In this document: positions 52,979 through 61,682 of the stretch, in pieces
Position numbering within the stretch: the first letter of the stretch is position 1
Layout of the letters: every line of letters begins with the position of its first letter
From: CBDBES01 sp965204465
GTDB lineage: Bacteria; Spirochaetota; Leptospiria; Turneriellales; CBDBES01
Length of the DNA: 64,000 bases
NCBI GenBank assembly: GCA_965204465.1
Contig: CBDBES010000002.1
Span: 124,001 to 188,000 of the forward strand
Direction of reading: 5' to 3'
Position numbers and translations under genes: made by a program
The notes under the pieces: model-generated
Seen by the model: the letters and a program-made list of their open reading frames with translations, nothing else
The model's database searches: none
What the model was told of the DNA's origin: nothing

Positions 52979-55592
52979 AGGGAGACAAACTTAATTTCTT
53001 TTTAAAATCTTTTGTAAATTTGTTTTCATTATTTTTATTATAAAATTTAAAGCCTATTAGCTTAAAATCCATGTCTTGTTGATAAGAAAACATTTCTCTT
53101 TCTCCTGTTTTACTATCATGTATTTTATTGATCTCTTGTAGAAAATCCAGTTTCCATTGATCATATTCCAAAAGCATGTCGCCTTTGCATTCTATAAAAC
53201 ATTGATAGACTATTTTATTATCCTTTGTTAATAATAATATGAAATCAGGACAAAATCCTCTGCCATCTTTAAAATTAAATAACTTTAATTGTTGTTCATT
53301 TCGGATAAGATAGATGTCTCTATAATTATTGGTTTCAAGTGTTTCTAAAAAAGACTGAATGAACTTGACCAAAGCCTTTTCTTCCATTGAACCAAAATTA
53401 TCATTATAGACATACCAATCATTTTCTGGCAAATTCAGATCAATTTTGAGTGTTTCATCAGTAGAATCTCTCTGTGAATGCCCTTCACCATTAGGGTCTC
53501 TGGAAGAGGTTACCTTGAAAATCTTATCTGTAAAAATTTTATTGATTTTTTCCTGATCAAATTTTTTTATACCTTCGTATTTGGTGACATACTTCTCTAT
53601 TCTTTCTTGCAATTTTTCCAATGTTTTCAAAGTAATCATAAGTCTGTCGTCTTTGCTTATATCATTGATTCTATCTTCATCTGCATGAAGTATAACCTCA
53701 ATTTTGGCAAAGTCTTTATACAGCTGTTCCATTGTCTTAAAGGATGAGTTATCCAGAATTTTCTGTAGTTCATTGAACCTATAGTAAGGCAATTTATCCA
53801 TTGCCTTACTAATAATTTTATGGCTGGCAATAGAACCTCCATTCCCTGAATTAGAATAGAGACTAAATCGGAAAGCCTTTTTCTCTTTATATGCCTGTTC
53901 GTTTTTCCCTTTGAATATCTCTACATCCATTACTTTATTGTCGTCCAATACAAATTCAAAGGAATTCTGTTGAGCGCCTAATAGAGAAAAGATTTCGTTA
54001 AGATTATTTAGCTTGTCTCTGGATATTCTCCTGTTTTTTAATATCACTCCAGATTCATAAGTTTTTGTCTGCTTAAAAGACTCTTTGATCTTTAGATTTA
54101 TTTCTTTGCTATCTCCCTGTTTAGGCTTGAGTCCCATTTTTTCTAATTCTTCTTCTAAGACCTTTAGATATTCAACATCATTGATACTATGGAAATAGAA
54201 TCTCTCTAAGCCTATCAGTTGCTTTCTTTTTATGTCGATCACATCCAGATCAAATTTTCTTTTATGCATATCTTCATCCTGGTATGGAATGGGAAAATAC
54301 CTAGCGCCCCTGCCAATAAGCTGGGCATCTCTAATGGTATTATTATGGCTTGTTCCCGATGTCTCCCCCAATCGTACAATATCATATAAATTTAGAACAT
54401 CCCAGCCTTCTACTAATTGCTCCACAACGAATATGACACGATAAGGATTCGCTTGATCTTCTAAAGAATTGACTATTTTTATTTTCTCGTCTATATTTTC
54501 ATCACTCTTCGTATTGATAATGATATTGAATTCTTTATTAAACTCTTGTTTAATGGAAGCGATCAGTTTATTGGTATCTATTTTTCTATTCTCAAAAAAC
54601 TGAAGTATCTCTTTGGTGAAATTATGATCAATTTTTTTGATGGCTTCAATATCCTGATGGCTTAGGTTCTCTATGAGAGATTCAAATATCTTTTTATGCT
54701 CTTCGCTTTCTTTTATTGTCTTGCTCTTTACTAAAATAACTGGTTTCAAAAAAGCTGTTTCATCTGTGAAATAATTACCTGCTAATAACTTTCTATAATG
54801 ACTCATGATCACCGTATGAAGTAATCTATGTTTTTCTTCTAAATGGCTCTTTAGAAGATGGATGGTCTTGGAATAACCATCTCTATTGAAACTTTTCAGA
54901 TCATATTGATAGATCAATTTGTCATTATATTTTTTGCTGATATTATGATCGTCTGATGCTACCGTGGCAGTGTATTCTAATAAAATATTTTTATCATTTA
55001 AGGATAGTATCTTATCAACTGTGTTTTCCCATGTTCTCTCATCTTCTGAAGGTTCTGAACCTTTCTTTGTGGATACATTGATATGATGGGCTTCATCTGA
55101 CAAAAGAACAATAGGATCGTTTTCTAGCTCTTCCAATGTAATTTTATTTTCTTTTGGAGAATCTAAACTAATATGAAGCCCCTGTATCGTTGTAAATAGA
55201 ATATTAATATCATTTTCATTGATGTATGTAAAATTATTTACAGAAGTTATATTTACTTTTTTATAGTTTATAAGAATTTCTTTATTGAACAGATATTTCA
55301 AATGAAAGGAGTTTAGAAAGTTATCCTTTGTTTTCTCTACGATCTGTGTTTGGTTGACAAAAAAAATAAAATTTCTATATCCTTTTTCATATAAATAAAG
55401 GATATTTGCGGCCATGAGCAATGTCTTACCCGCGCCTGTGGCCAGATTAAAAAGAAGGTGAATGGGACTATCTTTATCGTGATGGTGTTTGTAGTAATCT
55501 TCAAAGCAGGCAAGGGATTCTTCCTGGTAGGGTCTTAATTTTAATTTTGGATTGAGATTGGAAATGATACTTTCAGGAAATGAGAATTTCAA
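52830..55592 (-). CDS. Type III restriction endonuclease, Res subunit
   Basis: 920 residues. Walker A FNLATGAGKTLLM (about 47-59), DEAH motif LLSDEAHHI (about 162), LVEGWDVLNLYDIVRL and helicase motif VI GRGARYF, then the PD-(D/E)XK nuclease FCPDFILLLTK...FIECKGD at about 785-805. Res partners with Mod to cut DNA in a site-orientation-dependent way. The ancestral protein seems to end about DFKKKL (residue ~870). The extra tail CSPKGHCAGSYTASLAFL and the repeats FTQGHCASSCTASLAFL come from the 51/52-bp array. Start is 46 bp after the mod stop: mod-res operon. Confidence 0.9.
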   Translation of the reverse strand: MKFSFPESIISNLNPKLKLRPYQEESLACFEDYYKHHHDKDSPIHLLFNLATGAGKTLLMAANILYLYEKGYRNFIFFVNQTQIVEKTKDNFLNSFHLKYLFNKEILINYKKVNITSVNNFTYINENDINILFTTIQGLHISLDSPKENKITLEELENDPIVLLSDEAHHINVSTKKGSEPSEDERTWENTVDKILSLNDKNILLEYTATVASDDHNISKKYNDKLIYQYDLKSFNRDGYSKTIHLLKSHLEEKHRLLHTVIMSHYRKLLAGNYFTDETAFLKPVILVKSKTIKESEEHKKIFESLIENLSHQDIEAIKKIDHNFTKEILQFFENRKIDTNKLIASIKQEFNKEFNIIINTKSDENIDEKIKIVNSLEDQANPYRVIFVVEQLVEGWDVLNLYDIVRLGETSGTSHNNTIRDAQLIGRGARYFPIPYQDEDMHKRKFDLDVIDIKRKQLIGLERFYFHSINDVEYLKVLEEELEKMGLKPKQGDSKEINLKIKESFKQTKTYESGVILKNRRISRDKLNNLNEIFSLLGAQQNSFEFVLDDNKVMDVEIFKGKNEQAYKEKKAFRFSLYSNSGNGGSIASHKIISKAMDKLPYYRFNELQKILDNSSFKTMEQLYKDFAKIEVILHADEDRINDISKDDRLMITLKTLEKLQERIEKYVTKYEGIKKFDQEKINKIFTDKIFKVTSSRDPNGEGHSQRDSTDETLKIDLNLPENDWYVYNDNFGSMEEKALVKFIQSFLETLETNNYRDIYLIRNEQQLKLFNFKDGRGFCPDFILLLTKDNKIVYQCFIECKGDMLLEYDQWKLDFLQEINKIHDSKTGEREMFSYQQDMDFKLIGFKFYNKNNENKFTKDFKKKLSLSPSPCSPKGHCAGSYTASLAFLFTQGHCASSCTASLAFLFTQRALRWQLHC

Positions 55593-55638
55593 ATTTCATT
55601 TTTTAATTTATGTTTGTAGACATTTAATAACCACATTT

Positions 55639-57591
55639 TTACAGACCATATTCCTCTTTATAAAATATTTTATTCAATTCTATGTCTTTTTTACTCAATT
55701 TATATTTAGAGTCTTCCATATCCGACAGATTGACATACAAATGGTTTTTATCCAGACAGGCAATGAATATCTTTTTTTGTTCATCCAGGGATAGATCAGA
55801 GAATTCCTTATCATTAAATTTTTCTATTTCTACTTCAAAATCCAGATAGCATTGTTTTTCTTTTTTAATTTGTTCTAAGATAGGCAATAATTCTTTTTTA
55901 TCTTTAGAGGATCGTATCTTATCTATGATGGATTGATTGAATTTAGCTAGTTCCAGGTAGGTGAAGGAAGGGGCTTCTTTGTTTTCATCTTTAAATATAT
56001 TATTCTCTTTAGAATGCTTTTCAATTACTTTTTGAATACGCTCTTTGCAGACTTCAATATGTTCATTTAATTGTTCTATAAGTATAAAACTTCTATTCCC
56101 GTCGTCTTCTTTGTTCAATTCAAGGGTAGCATGTCCAGTAGTGCCACTTCCTGCAAAAAAATCTAAGATGATGTCATTTTTGTCGGTCATAATTTTCAAA
56201 GTATCTAAGACCGTATAAAGAGATTTAGGATAACTAAAAACTTTTTCCCCCATTATATTTTCTAATAATCTAATTCCATTATGATTGGCATTATACTTCT
56301 TATCTGACCACACTGTTGATACTTTTTGCCCTTTATCAATTCTATATTTTTCATTTATAATAATTGTTTCTTTATCTTTTACAGCTACTAACTCATTTAG
56401 ATAATTTTCAGCAGATTTCCTTGATAATTTCCATGTCCTTTCTTGTCCGTTTGAAGTAACAGGAAAAATTTCAAAATAGCCTTTAATTTTTTCCAATTTT
56501 AATTGCTTTAAATCATGACTAACATATATAGGATACCAAAAATTTTCCTTATTAATACGTAAATTTATATCACCCCCTCCAATTCTTATAAAATTTTTTA
56601 GTTTATATTTTCCTTGATAATCTTCTTTATCAAAAGTTTTATAAAATTCAGAGTTCAGTATAACATTATTAAAAGAAACTAATTCTTGTTTTTTAGAGTA
56701 AACAATCATAAAATCATTTATGGTAGAAAAGTATTTTGCTTGGTTTCTTCCCATAGGATTATTGATAATTGTAATTACGCCAAGTCTATTATTTTTTCCA
56801 AAAATTTCATCTGCTAAAACTATCAAATATCCTAATTCAAAGCGGTCTATAGCAATAGCTATAAAGCCGTTATCTCTTAGAAGTGATCTTGCTACTTTTA
56901 GTCTATTTTTAATGAAGGTTAGCCAAGTGGAATGGTTGAAATTGTTGTTATAAGTGAATATATTGGCGTCCCCCCCCGTATTATAAGGCGGATCAATATA
57001 GATCAATTTTACTTTGCCTCGATACTGCCCTAGAAGTGAATGCAAGACTAACAGATTATTTCCCTTAATTATCAGATTATCCTTGCTGATTTTATGGTCA
57101 TCATCCAGATCATGTTTCCCTTTCTGATCATACTTTTTGAAATTGGTAAATGCTTTTGGTTCAAGCAGACGGTCTATCTCATCGGGTGCCAGGGTTTCAT
57201 TATAGAATACCTCGTCTCTCTTTTGATCTTCTTTATCTTGCCCGCCCTGTAATATACAGTCTTTATAGGGGAAGTCTAAAACCACATCTTTTACGTTAGA
57301 AAGTGGCTTTCCCTTTAAATTCAATCCTATCCTATTACTGAAACTGGTATAAGAGTTTGGTAAAAATTCTTTGCAATTAATGAAATCCGTAAACTTATCT
57401 TTTTGAAAGATCAATACATCCCTTATTTTTTTGAAAAAGTGATCTTTAATTCTTTGCTCTGATAGAAGCAATGCAATCAAATCCTCATTGTCTGTTGAAG
57501 CGTCAGTGGATAGAGCCGTTTTATTCAATTGCCCTTTAATAAAATATTTACTATTCTTTAGAATTTTTTTTAAGCATTCTTGAAAATTCAT
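55639..57591 (-). CDS. Type III DNA modification methyltransferase, Mod subunit
   Basis: 650 residues. Motif IV is LIYIDPPYNTGGDANIFTYN (DPPY, about 197-200) and motif I is IILDFFAGSGTTGHA (about 477-491), the beta-class order of type III Mod. The ~200 residues between them form the target recognition part. It methylates one adenine in the asymmetric site and guides Res. Upstream it has no simple repeat of the kind used for mod phase variation. No break seen. The promoter is not clear; a recombinase-like remnant lies upstream. Confidence 0.9.
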   Translation of the reverse strand: MNFQECLKKILKNSKYFIKGQLNKTALSTDASTDNEDLIALLLSEQRIKDHFFKKIRDVLIFQKDKFTDFINCKEFLPNSYTSFSNRIGLNLKGKPLSNVKDVVLDFPYKDCILQGGQDKEDQKRDEVFYNETLAPDEIDRLLEPKAFTNFKKYDQKGKHDLDDDHKISKDNLIIKGNNLLVLHSLLGQYRGKVKLIYIDPPYNTGGDANIFTYNNNFNHSTWLTFIKNRLKVARSLLRDNGFIAIAIDRFELGYLIVLADEIFGKNNRLGVITIINNPMGRNQAKYFSTINDFMIVYSKKQELVSFNNVILNSEFYKTFDKEDYQGKYKLKNFIRIGGGDINLRINKENFWYPIYVSHDLKQLKLEKIKGYFEIFPVTSNGQERTWKLSRKSAENYLNELVAVKDKETIIINEKYRIDKGQKVSTVWSDKKYNANHNGIRLLENIMGEKVFSYPKSLYTVLDTLKIMTDKNDIILDFFAGSGTTGHATLELNKEDDGNRSFILIEQLNEHIEVCKERIQKVIEKHSKENNIFKDENKEAPSFTYLELAKFNQSIIDKIRSSKDKKELLPILEQIKKEKQCYLDFEVEIEKFNDKEFSDLSLDEQKKIFIACLDKNHLYVNLSDMEDSKYKLSKKDIELNKIFYKEEYGL

Positions 57592-57670
57592 AAATCCATT
57601 GATAAGTTATTCTTATTGAAGACGATCTGTTTCAGTATCACCTCACTCCTGCATAAATCATGCCTGTCGG

Positions 57671-58111
57671 CTACTTACGTAACAATTCACTTGCCGTTGT
57701 CAATAAAGATTCTACATAATCCTCTTTGTCTATTTGAAGAACAACCTGCTTGCTTAAATTCTTATTGATAAAAAAACCAAACCTCTCTATTTTCCTTATG
57801 TCCAGAGAAGAAAGATCAATCTCTATAGGGATAAAAGTATCCCTGATAGGAATATCAATCTTAAAAAGATTTTCTTCAATATCAAGAATCCCAAAGCCAA
57901 TGGAAAGAAAGTCACCCCGAAGGGTTTCACTTAGACATAAACCCTCATCCTGGATGGGGGGGCGGTAAATCAGTCTTGCTTCCTCATCCTTTATGACAAT
58001 TCTTTCTATGAAACTATGTAAAAAGTTTTTTCGCATAACAAGATTGCTATCTTTAAAAATCTCTCTGAATTTCTTGGCTACGATCTTGGCAATGTTCTCT
58101 GGTAAAGGATT
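57671..58111 (-). pseudogene. Serine-recombinase-like C-terminal remnant carrying an unknown shared domain
   Basis: Open from a stop at 58112. It begins PLPENIAKIVAKKFREIF and MRKNFLHSFIERIVIKDEEA, which resemble C-terminal helices of large serine recombinases (LL.SFI.RIEVK...), then passes into GDFLSIGFGILDIEENLF, PIRDTFIPIEIDLSSLD and ends DYVESLLTTASELLRK. The second half also follows the truncated capsid gene at 32852-33250, with a 40-residue gap here. No catalytic Ser domain is present, so this is a relic. Function of the shared part unknown. Confidence 0.5.
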
Positions 58112-58163
58112 TTACTCTATAGTATCCAATTCCTCTTTTTTCAAACAATGTCTCTAAAATTAC

Positions 58164-58192
58164 TTGACATTTTGGATATTTTCTTGTATAGC
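58164..58192 (+). promoter_or_regulatory. Promoter of the SOUL-like gene, possibly leaderless
   Basis: TTGACA (58164-58169), a 17-bp spacer and TATAGC (58187-58192) end just 6 bp before the ATG at 58199. Transcription from it would start about at the start codon, giving a leaderless mRNA, and excludes an ATG at 58148. Confidence 0.5.
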
Positions 58193-58198
58193 GTACGT

Positions 58199-58822
58199 AT
58201 GGAGAAAGAAATTTTGAAAAAAAAAATTTACATCGTGGCTCTTACTGCATCAGTTCTTTTTTTATCAGCTTGTCTTAGTGTGGAAAAAGCGAAGTATACC
58301 GTAGTAAAGTCTCATCCTGATTTTGAAATCAGGTATTATGAGCCGCAGGTACAAGCCCAAACCGTAGTTAAGGGTGACTTCTCTGAGGCGGGCAGCAAAG
58401 GTTTTCGTCTTTTGGCTGACTATATTTTTGCAAAAAAACGTGGTGGTCAGGACGAGATCGCTATGACTGTCCCGGTTGTGCAGGTTAGTCATGACATCCA
58501 ATCAGAAAAAACCCTGGTAAAAGAGAACAATGGAGCTTATACCATTGGCTTTGTTATGCCGGGTAAGTACCGTCTTAAAGATTTACCTCAGCCCGAAGAT
58601 AAACGTGTCAGTTTAGTTGAAATCCCTTCGCGTAAAGTAGCCGCAATCTCATATACAGGTACCTGGTCGCAAGAAAACTATAAAGAGCATGAAAAAAAAT
58701 TGATGTCTGCCTTAAAAATACAAGGTATTGAAGTTAAGGGAACACCTGAGTGGGCGCGCTACAATCCGCCTTCTACTCCCTGGTTTTTACGAAACAATGA
58801 GGTTATAGTTGAAATTAAATAA
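58199..58822 (+). CDS. SOUL heme-binding-family lipoprotein
   Basis: 207 residues. A lipobox, VLFLSAC (Cys near residue 26), follows a signal stretch starting MEKEILKKKIYIVALTASV. The body has FEIRYYEPQVQAQTVVKGDF, GSKGFRLLADYIF, KIAMTVPV-like EIAMTVPVVQ, VMPGKYRLKDLPQPED and WFLRNNEVIVEIK, the SOUL/HBP signature. SOUL proteins bind heme or fatty acid-like ligands; a bacterial role is not settled. The gene looks richer in G+C and different in codon use than its neighbours, suggesting transfer. It stands alone on the plus strand in a mostly minus-strand region. Confidence 0.8.
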   Translation: MEKEILKKKIYIVALTASVLFLSACLSVEKAKYTVVKSHPDFEIRYYEPQVQAQTVVKGDFSEAGSKGFRLLADYIFAKKRGGQDEIAMTVPVVQVSHDIQSEKTLVKENNGAYTIGFVMPGKYRLKDLPQPEDKRVSLVEIPSRKVAAISYTGTWSQENYKEHEKKLMSALKIQGIEVKGTPEWARYNPPSTPWFLRNNEVIVEIK

Positions 58823-58929
58823 GATACCATGATCAAGCAGAAAAAGAAAATTCCCCTTTTATTTCTATATTACCAAAAATATTATAAATATTAATAAAGC
58901 CATTAACGGCCATCTTGTTCCAATTCAAT

Positions 58930-59053
58930 TCTTTTAGGCAAGGGGTTGAATTAGGATCATTCCTTCGCCAAGCCACTATTTTTAGGCTTATCTTTGATTA
59001 GAAATACAAGCTACGGAATCTCTATGAACTCTAAGGGAAGCTCTTCGGCGTAA
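58930..59053 (-). pseudogene. C-terminal scrap of the 37306-type lipoprotein
   Basis: The minus strand ends DYAEELPLEFIEIP before a stop, and the + strand text about 58945-59050 copies 37243-37350 (GCCAAGCCACTATTTTTAGG, CTACGGAATCTCTATGAAC). It is the tail and downstream flank of the lipoprotein gene carried in the prophage, duplicated here. Confidence 0.6.
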
Positions 59054-59405
59054 TCAAGGAATTTCTATTAATTGGGCAGGTAGATTATCTGGGTGATCAA
59101 TGATGAGGGTAGTTAGAATATTACTACAGGCAAGACAAATGCTCCTATCAAAAAGTGCTATTTCAGGAACTGCCTTTTTAATGATATAGAGAGTTCCAGC
59201 CCATTGATAAACAGCTACAAGATTATCATAGATACTAAGAGGTACACACAGACATAAAGGAATTTCTTCACGTAGCAATAAAGCACTCTTCTGAGAGAGA
59301 TCAACATTACGGTATTTCATTGGCAATGCAACGTTAAGAGACTCGCTAAGATCTAAAGTAGAACGAATCTGAGCATCAATACTTCCATACGATCTGTAAG
59401 AATCA
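59054..59405 (-). pseudogene. Truncated paralogue of the 37306-type lipoprotein
   Basis: The frame SLNVALPMKYRNVDLSQKSA, then LSIYDNLVAVYQWAGTLYII and DNLPAQLIEIP parallels SIYDNLTAIYEWNNKLYVM...LPLEFIEIP of the lipoprotein at 37306-38373. The N-terminal two thirds are missing; the frame is cut at about 59408 where an IS end begins. No start or signal peptide remains. Confidence 0.65.
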
Positions 59406-59408
59406 AAA

Positions 59409-59605
59409 TGACCTTACCCCAAAAAAGTGGACACTCGGAACAATAGATAAGGAGTGTTCACATGAAGAAGAAAGTAAAAAGATATGATGAAGACTTTAAG
59501 AAGAGCTCTGTTGAGCTATTTCTTAAGTCTGGTAAGAAGCAAAAAGAATTTGCAAGAGAGTTGGGAGTTATTTCTGAAACATTCAGAGGCTGGCTAAGTA
59601 AATAA
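59409..59605 (+). mobile_element. Insertion-sequence remnant (left end and start of transposase orfA)
   Basis: TGACCTTACCCCAAAAAAGT and GGACACT form an IS-type terminal end. The ATG at 59462, after AAGGAG, opens KRYDEDFKKSSVELFLKSGK and KEFARELGVISETFRGWLSK, an IS3/transposase_8-like helix-turn-helix of 47 residues ending at a stop at 59603-59605. OrfB and the right end are missing. It interrupts the lipoprotein paralogue at 59054-59405. A similar end (CTTACCCC..AAAGTGGACACT) is left at 29289-29315. Confidence 0.7.
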
Positions 59606-59615
59606 TGGGACATGG

Positions 59616-60197
59616 TTATTGATATTTTTCTTCTTCTACTGCTGGTTTTGAATTACTTTTTTTAATTTTGTCATTTGGTTTATTGTGCATCCGATCTTCA
59701 AAGGTGCCATTATCAACAATAACATTTCTATCGTGTCTACTTGTAATTGAGTCCTTGGTTGTATCTTTGCTTGTTTTTGTCCCTGAGGCGGGAAGTTTGC
59801 CCTCAGAAATTTCATCTACCAGGCCTTTAGTTACTTTTAATATCTTATCATCTTTATTTTTCTGATTTTCTTTGGCTTTATTTTTTACCTGCCTTGAAGG
59901 GATACCAGGTTTGCGTTTTAATTTTCTTCTTACATCAATAATATGATCTGAAAGCTGAAGCAGCATTTCGATATTTGAATCTCCTGCTTCTCTTAACATA
60001 TCATCATCAAAGAGGACTTGACTCCCAACAGGTTGTTTGTCTGACCATTCTTTCCATTTCCCAAATACCGCTAACTGAACACAATAGTTAAAAATGTCTT
60101 CATCTAAATTATCAAACCATGTATGGATTTCCGAAAGGGTTTCATTATATTCTTTAAAACCTTTGTACTCTGAAAACTGGACTACTCTCTTACTCAT
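59616..60197 (-). CDS. Unknown protein, second gene of a two-gene operon
   Basis: 193 residues. The N-terminal ~110 are helical with conserved-looking Trp and acidic positions (IHTWFDNLDEDIFNYCVQLA, FGKWKEWSDKQPVG); the C-terminal ~90 are Lys/Asp/Ser-rich, probably disordered. No family recognised. Its ATG overlaps the stop of the 60197 gene (TAATG), so the two are translationally coupled. It lies in a zone with type III R-M and ImmA-like sequences, so a defence link is possible but unproven. Confidence 0.45.
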   Translation of the reverse strand: MSKRVVQFSEYKGFKEYNETLSEIHTWFDNLDEDIFNYCVQLAVFGKWKEWSDKQPVGSQVLFDDDMLREAGDSNIEMLLQLSDHIIDVRRKLKRKPGIPSRQVKNKAKENQKNKDDKILKVTKGLVDEISEGKLPASGTKTSKDTTKDSITSRHDRNVIVDNGTFEDRMHNKPNDKIKKSNSKPAVEEEKYQ

Positions 60198-60904
60198 TAT
60201 TTGATCACTTCAAGCTGGGCTGTTTGTTTTCGTTCATTTTGATACCTTTTATTCTTTTTGATTATTTTATTCAATAGCTCCTTATTTTTGGTAATAGCAA
60301 TAAACATCAACTTACTATCCCAAAATATTGCGGTAGCATGTCCTGATTTAATTTTTTCTTTTATCATTTTAAAATCTTCTTTAAAGGGTTTATATCTGAA
60401 ATGCTGAAATATGATAATGATGGAATCTGCCGATATTTGTTCTGATATCCGTTCCACGTCGGTATAAGTGATATGCTTTTCATCAGATTTTTTAGGTTCC
60501 AAGCCAGTATTAGGATCAACAAAAACGATTTGCTTTTCTTTATTATTAAAACCTTCGAAATATTCATCCCGATTATTCTTAGTAAAATAAGTAAAGCCTT
60601 TGTGAATTTTGATCTTATAACCGGCGTTGAATTTTTCAGGGAGTTTTTCAAGTTTTTGGATAAATTCACCAAAATACTTTTTATCATTGTTAGCTCTCTT
60701 CTTTTTTATTTTTTTAAGCTCTTTACAAAACTCGAGTATCTCGTCTGAAAATTTTTTTGGCTCTGTATTACCATGCGACGTATCATCATCAGACGTCATC
60801 ATAAGAGCAATATTAAGCAAAGAATATTTAAGTTCTGATGTTATACAATGCAGATAGTCCCATTTAAAACTGTCTTTTGAATCCCCGATGTATTGTAGTC
60901 GCAT
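60197..60904 (-). CDS. Unknown protein with DPNTGLE and FQHF motifs, first gene of a two-gene operon
   Basis: 235 residues. The N-terminus reads MRLQYIGDSKDSFKWDYLHC. A central motif, QIVFVDPNTGLEP (about 128-140), and later SIIIIFQHFRY and ATAIFWDSKLMFIAI suggest an alpha/beta domain of the Rossmann type with a DPxxGxE loop. I cannot name the family or catalyse a function; a nuclease or methyltransferase-like fold are both conceivable. It has a dense Lys/Glu helix at 55-90 and is directly coupled to the downstream gene. No signal peptide. Confidence 0.5.
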   Translation of the reverse strand: MRLQYIGDSKDSFKWDYLHCITSELKYSLLNIALMMTSDDDTSHGNTEPKKFSDEILEFCKELKKIKKKRANNDKKYFGEFIQKLEKLPEKFNAGYKIKIHKGFTYFTKNNRDEYFEGFNNKEKQIVFVDPNTGLEPKKSDEKHITYTDVERISEQISADSIIIIFQHFRYKPFKEDFKMIKEKIKSGHATAIFWDSKLMFIAITKNKELLNKIIKKNKRYQNERKQTAQLEVIK

Positions 60905-61079
60905 AAAAATTTTTAATTATCTGAATTACACACGTTTAGCGGAAATCGGACTTTTTTGAATATAAAATAAGTTACATTCTTTTAAAAAGCTCTTTTAATT
61001 GTTACCAATAGAGTAGCGTTTTAATCTGGCTTTGTAAAGCTTTTTTCCACGAATCTTTAGTCTCTTTTCTAAAAATCTT

Positions 61080-61456
61080 TTACATAGCAAAGTATTTTTG
61101 AAGTCTTAACTGCATGGCTATTGTGCTTACTTTAAACTCTTCTTCGTCAGTCGTATCAAGCTTAGACAGATGTTTTTCAAGGAGACTGGAAGGCATTAAA
61201 AGTTCAGCAGCAAACTGGTTCGCCTCTAGCTCAAGAGTCAGATCTGTATTTTTTTTGGTTCTAAAGAAAGCTCTTCGCTCATAGGTATGGGTATTCAATT
61301 CATGGTTTAAAAAAAATGACCCATCTCATGCGCAATAGAAAACCTCTGTCTGTTTATATGGTCTTGCTGATTTACAACGATCCTGGGAAATTTCTCCAGA
61401 TACAAAATAGCAGATACATTTTTTCTAAGACTTTTCGTTCAATTGTAATTCCGTTT
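61080..61456 (-). pseudogene. ImmA/IrrE-like metallopeptidase remnant, frameshifted
   Basis: One frame reads VSAILYLEKFPRIVV and RQRFSIAHEMGHFF, the zinc HExxH site of ImmA/IrrE peptidases. It is cut at an eight-A run on the + strand at about 61309-61316; with nine, the frame would go on to LNHELNTHTYERR and LTLELEANQFAAELLMP, the second signature. Together these give a nearly full ImmA domain without its N-terminus. Such proteins cleave repressors or anti-sigma factors in phages and defence islands. No XRE repressor is seen next to it. Confidence 0.65.
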
Positions 61457-61474
61457 TTTAAAGCGATTCGTTCT

Positions 61475-61520
61475 CTATAAAAAGTATGTGGTATAGTAAA
61501 AAAATGGAATACCATTCCAA
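61475..61520. repeat. Palindromic element also found at 51353-51400
   Basis: CTATAAAAAGTATG, then GGTATAGTA, then TGGAAT-ACC-ATTCCA. The copy at 51353 has the same order with GGTATGGTA and a diverged palindrome (GAATG-CCGTTC). Confidence 0.5.
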
Positions 61521-61682
61521 TTATAAGGGCAATGAATATGTTACACTTTCTTTCTTGCTGCCTGCTCCCCGCTGATCCGCTGATCTGGCATAGAGATGAT
61601 CACCAAGGGAACGAGGCAGGTAGAGCGATACCAGATGAAACAAGAATAGGGCGCATAACAGAGAATCTAAAAGCCCTGATCA

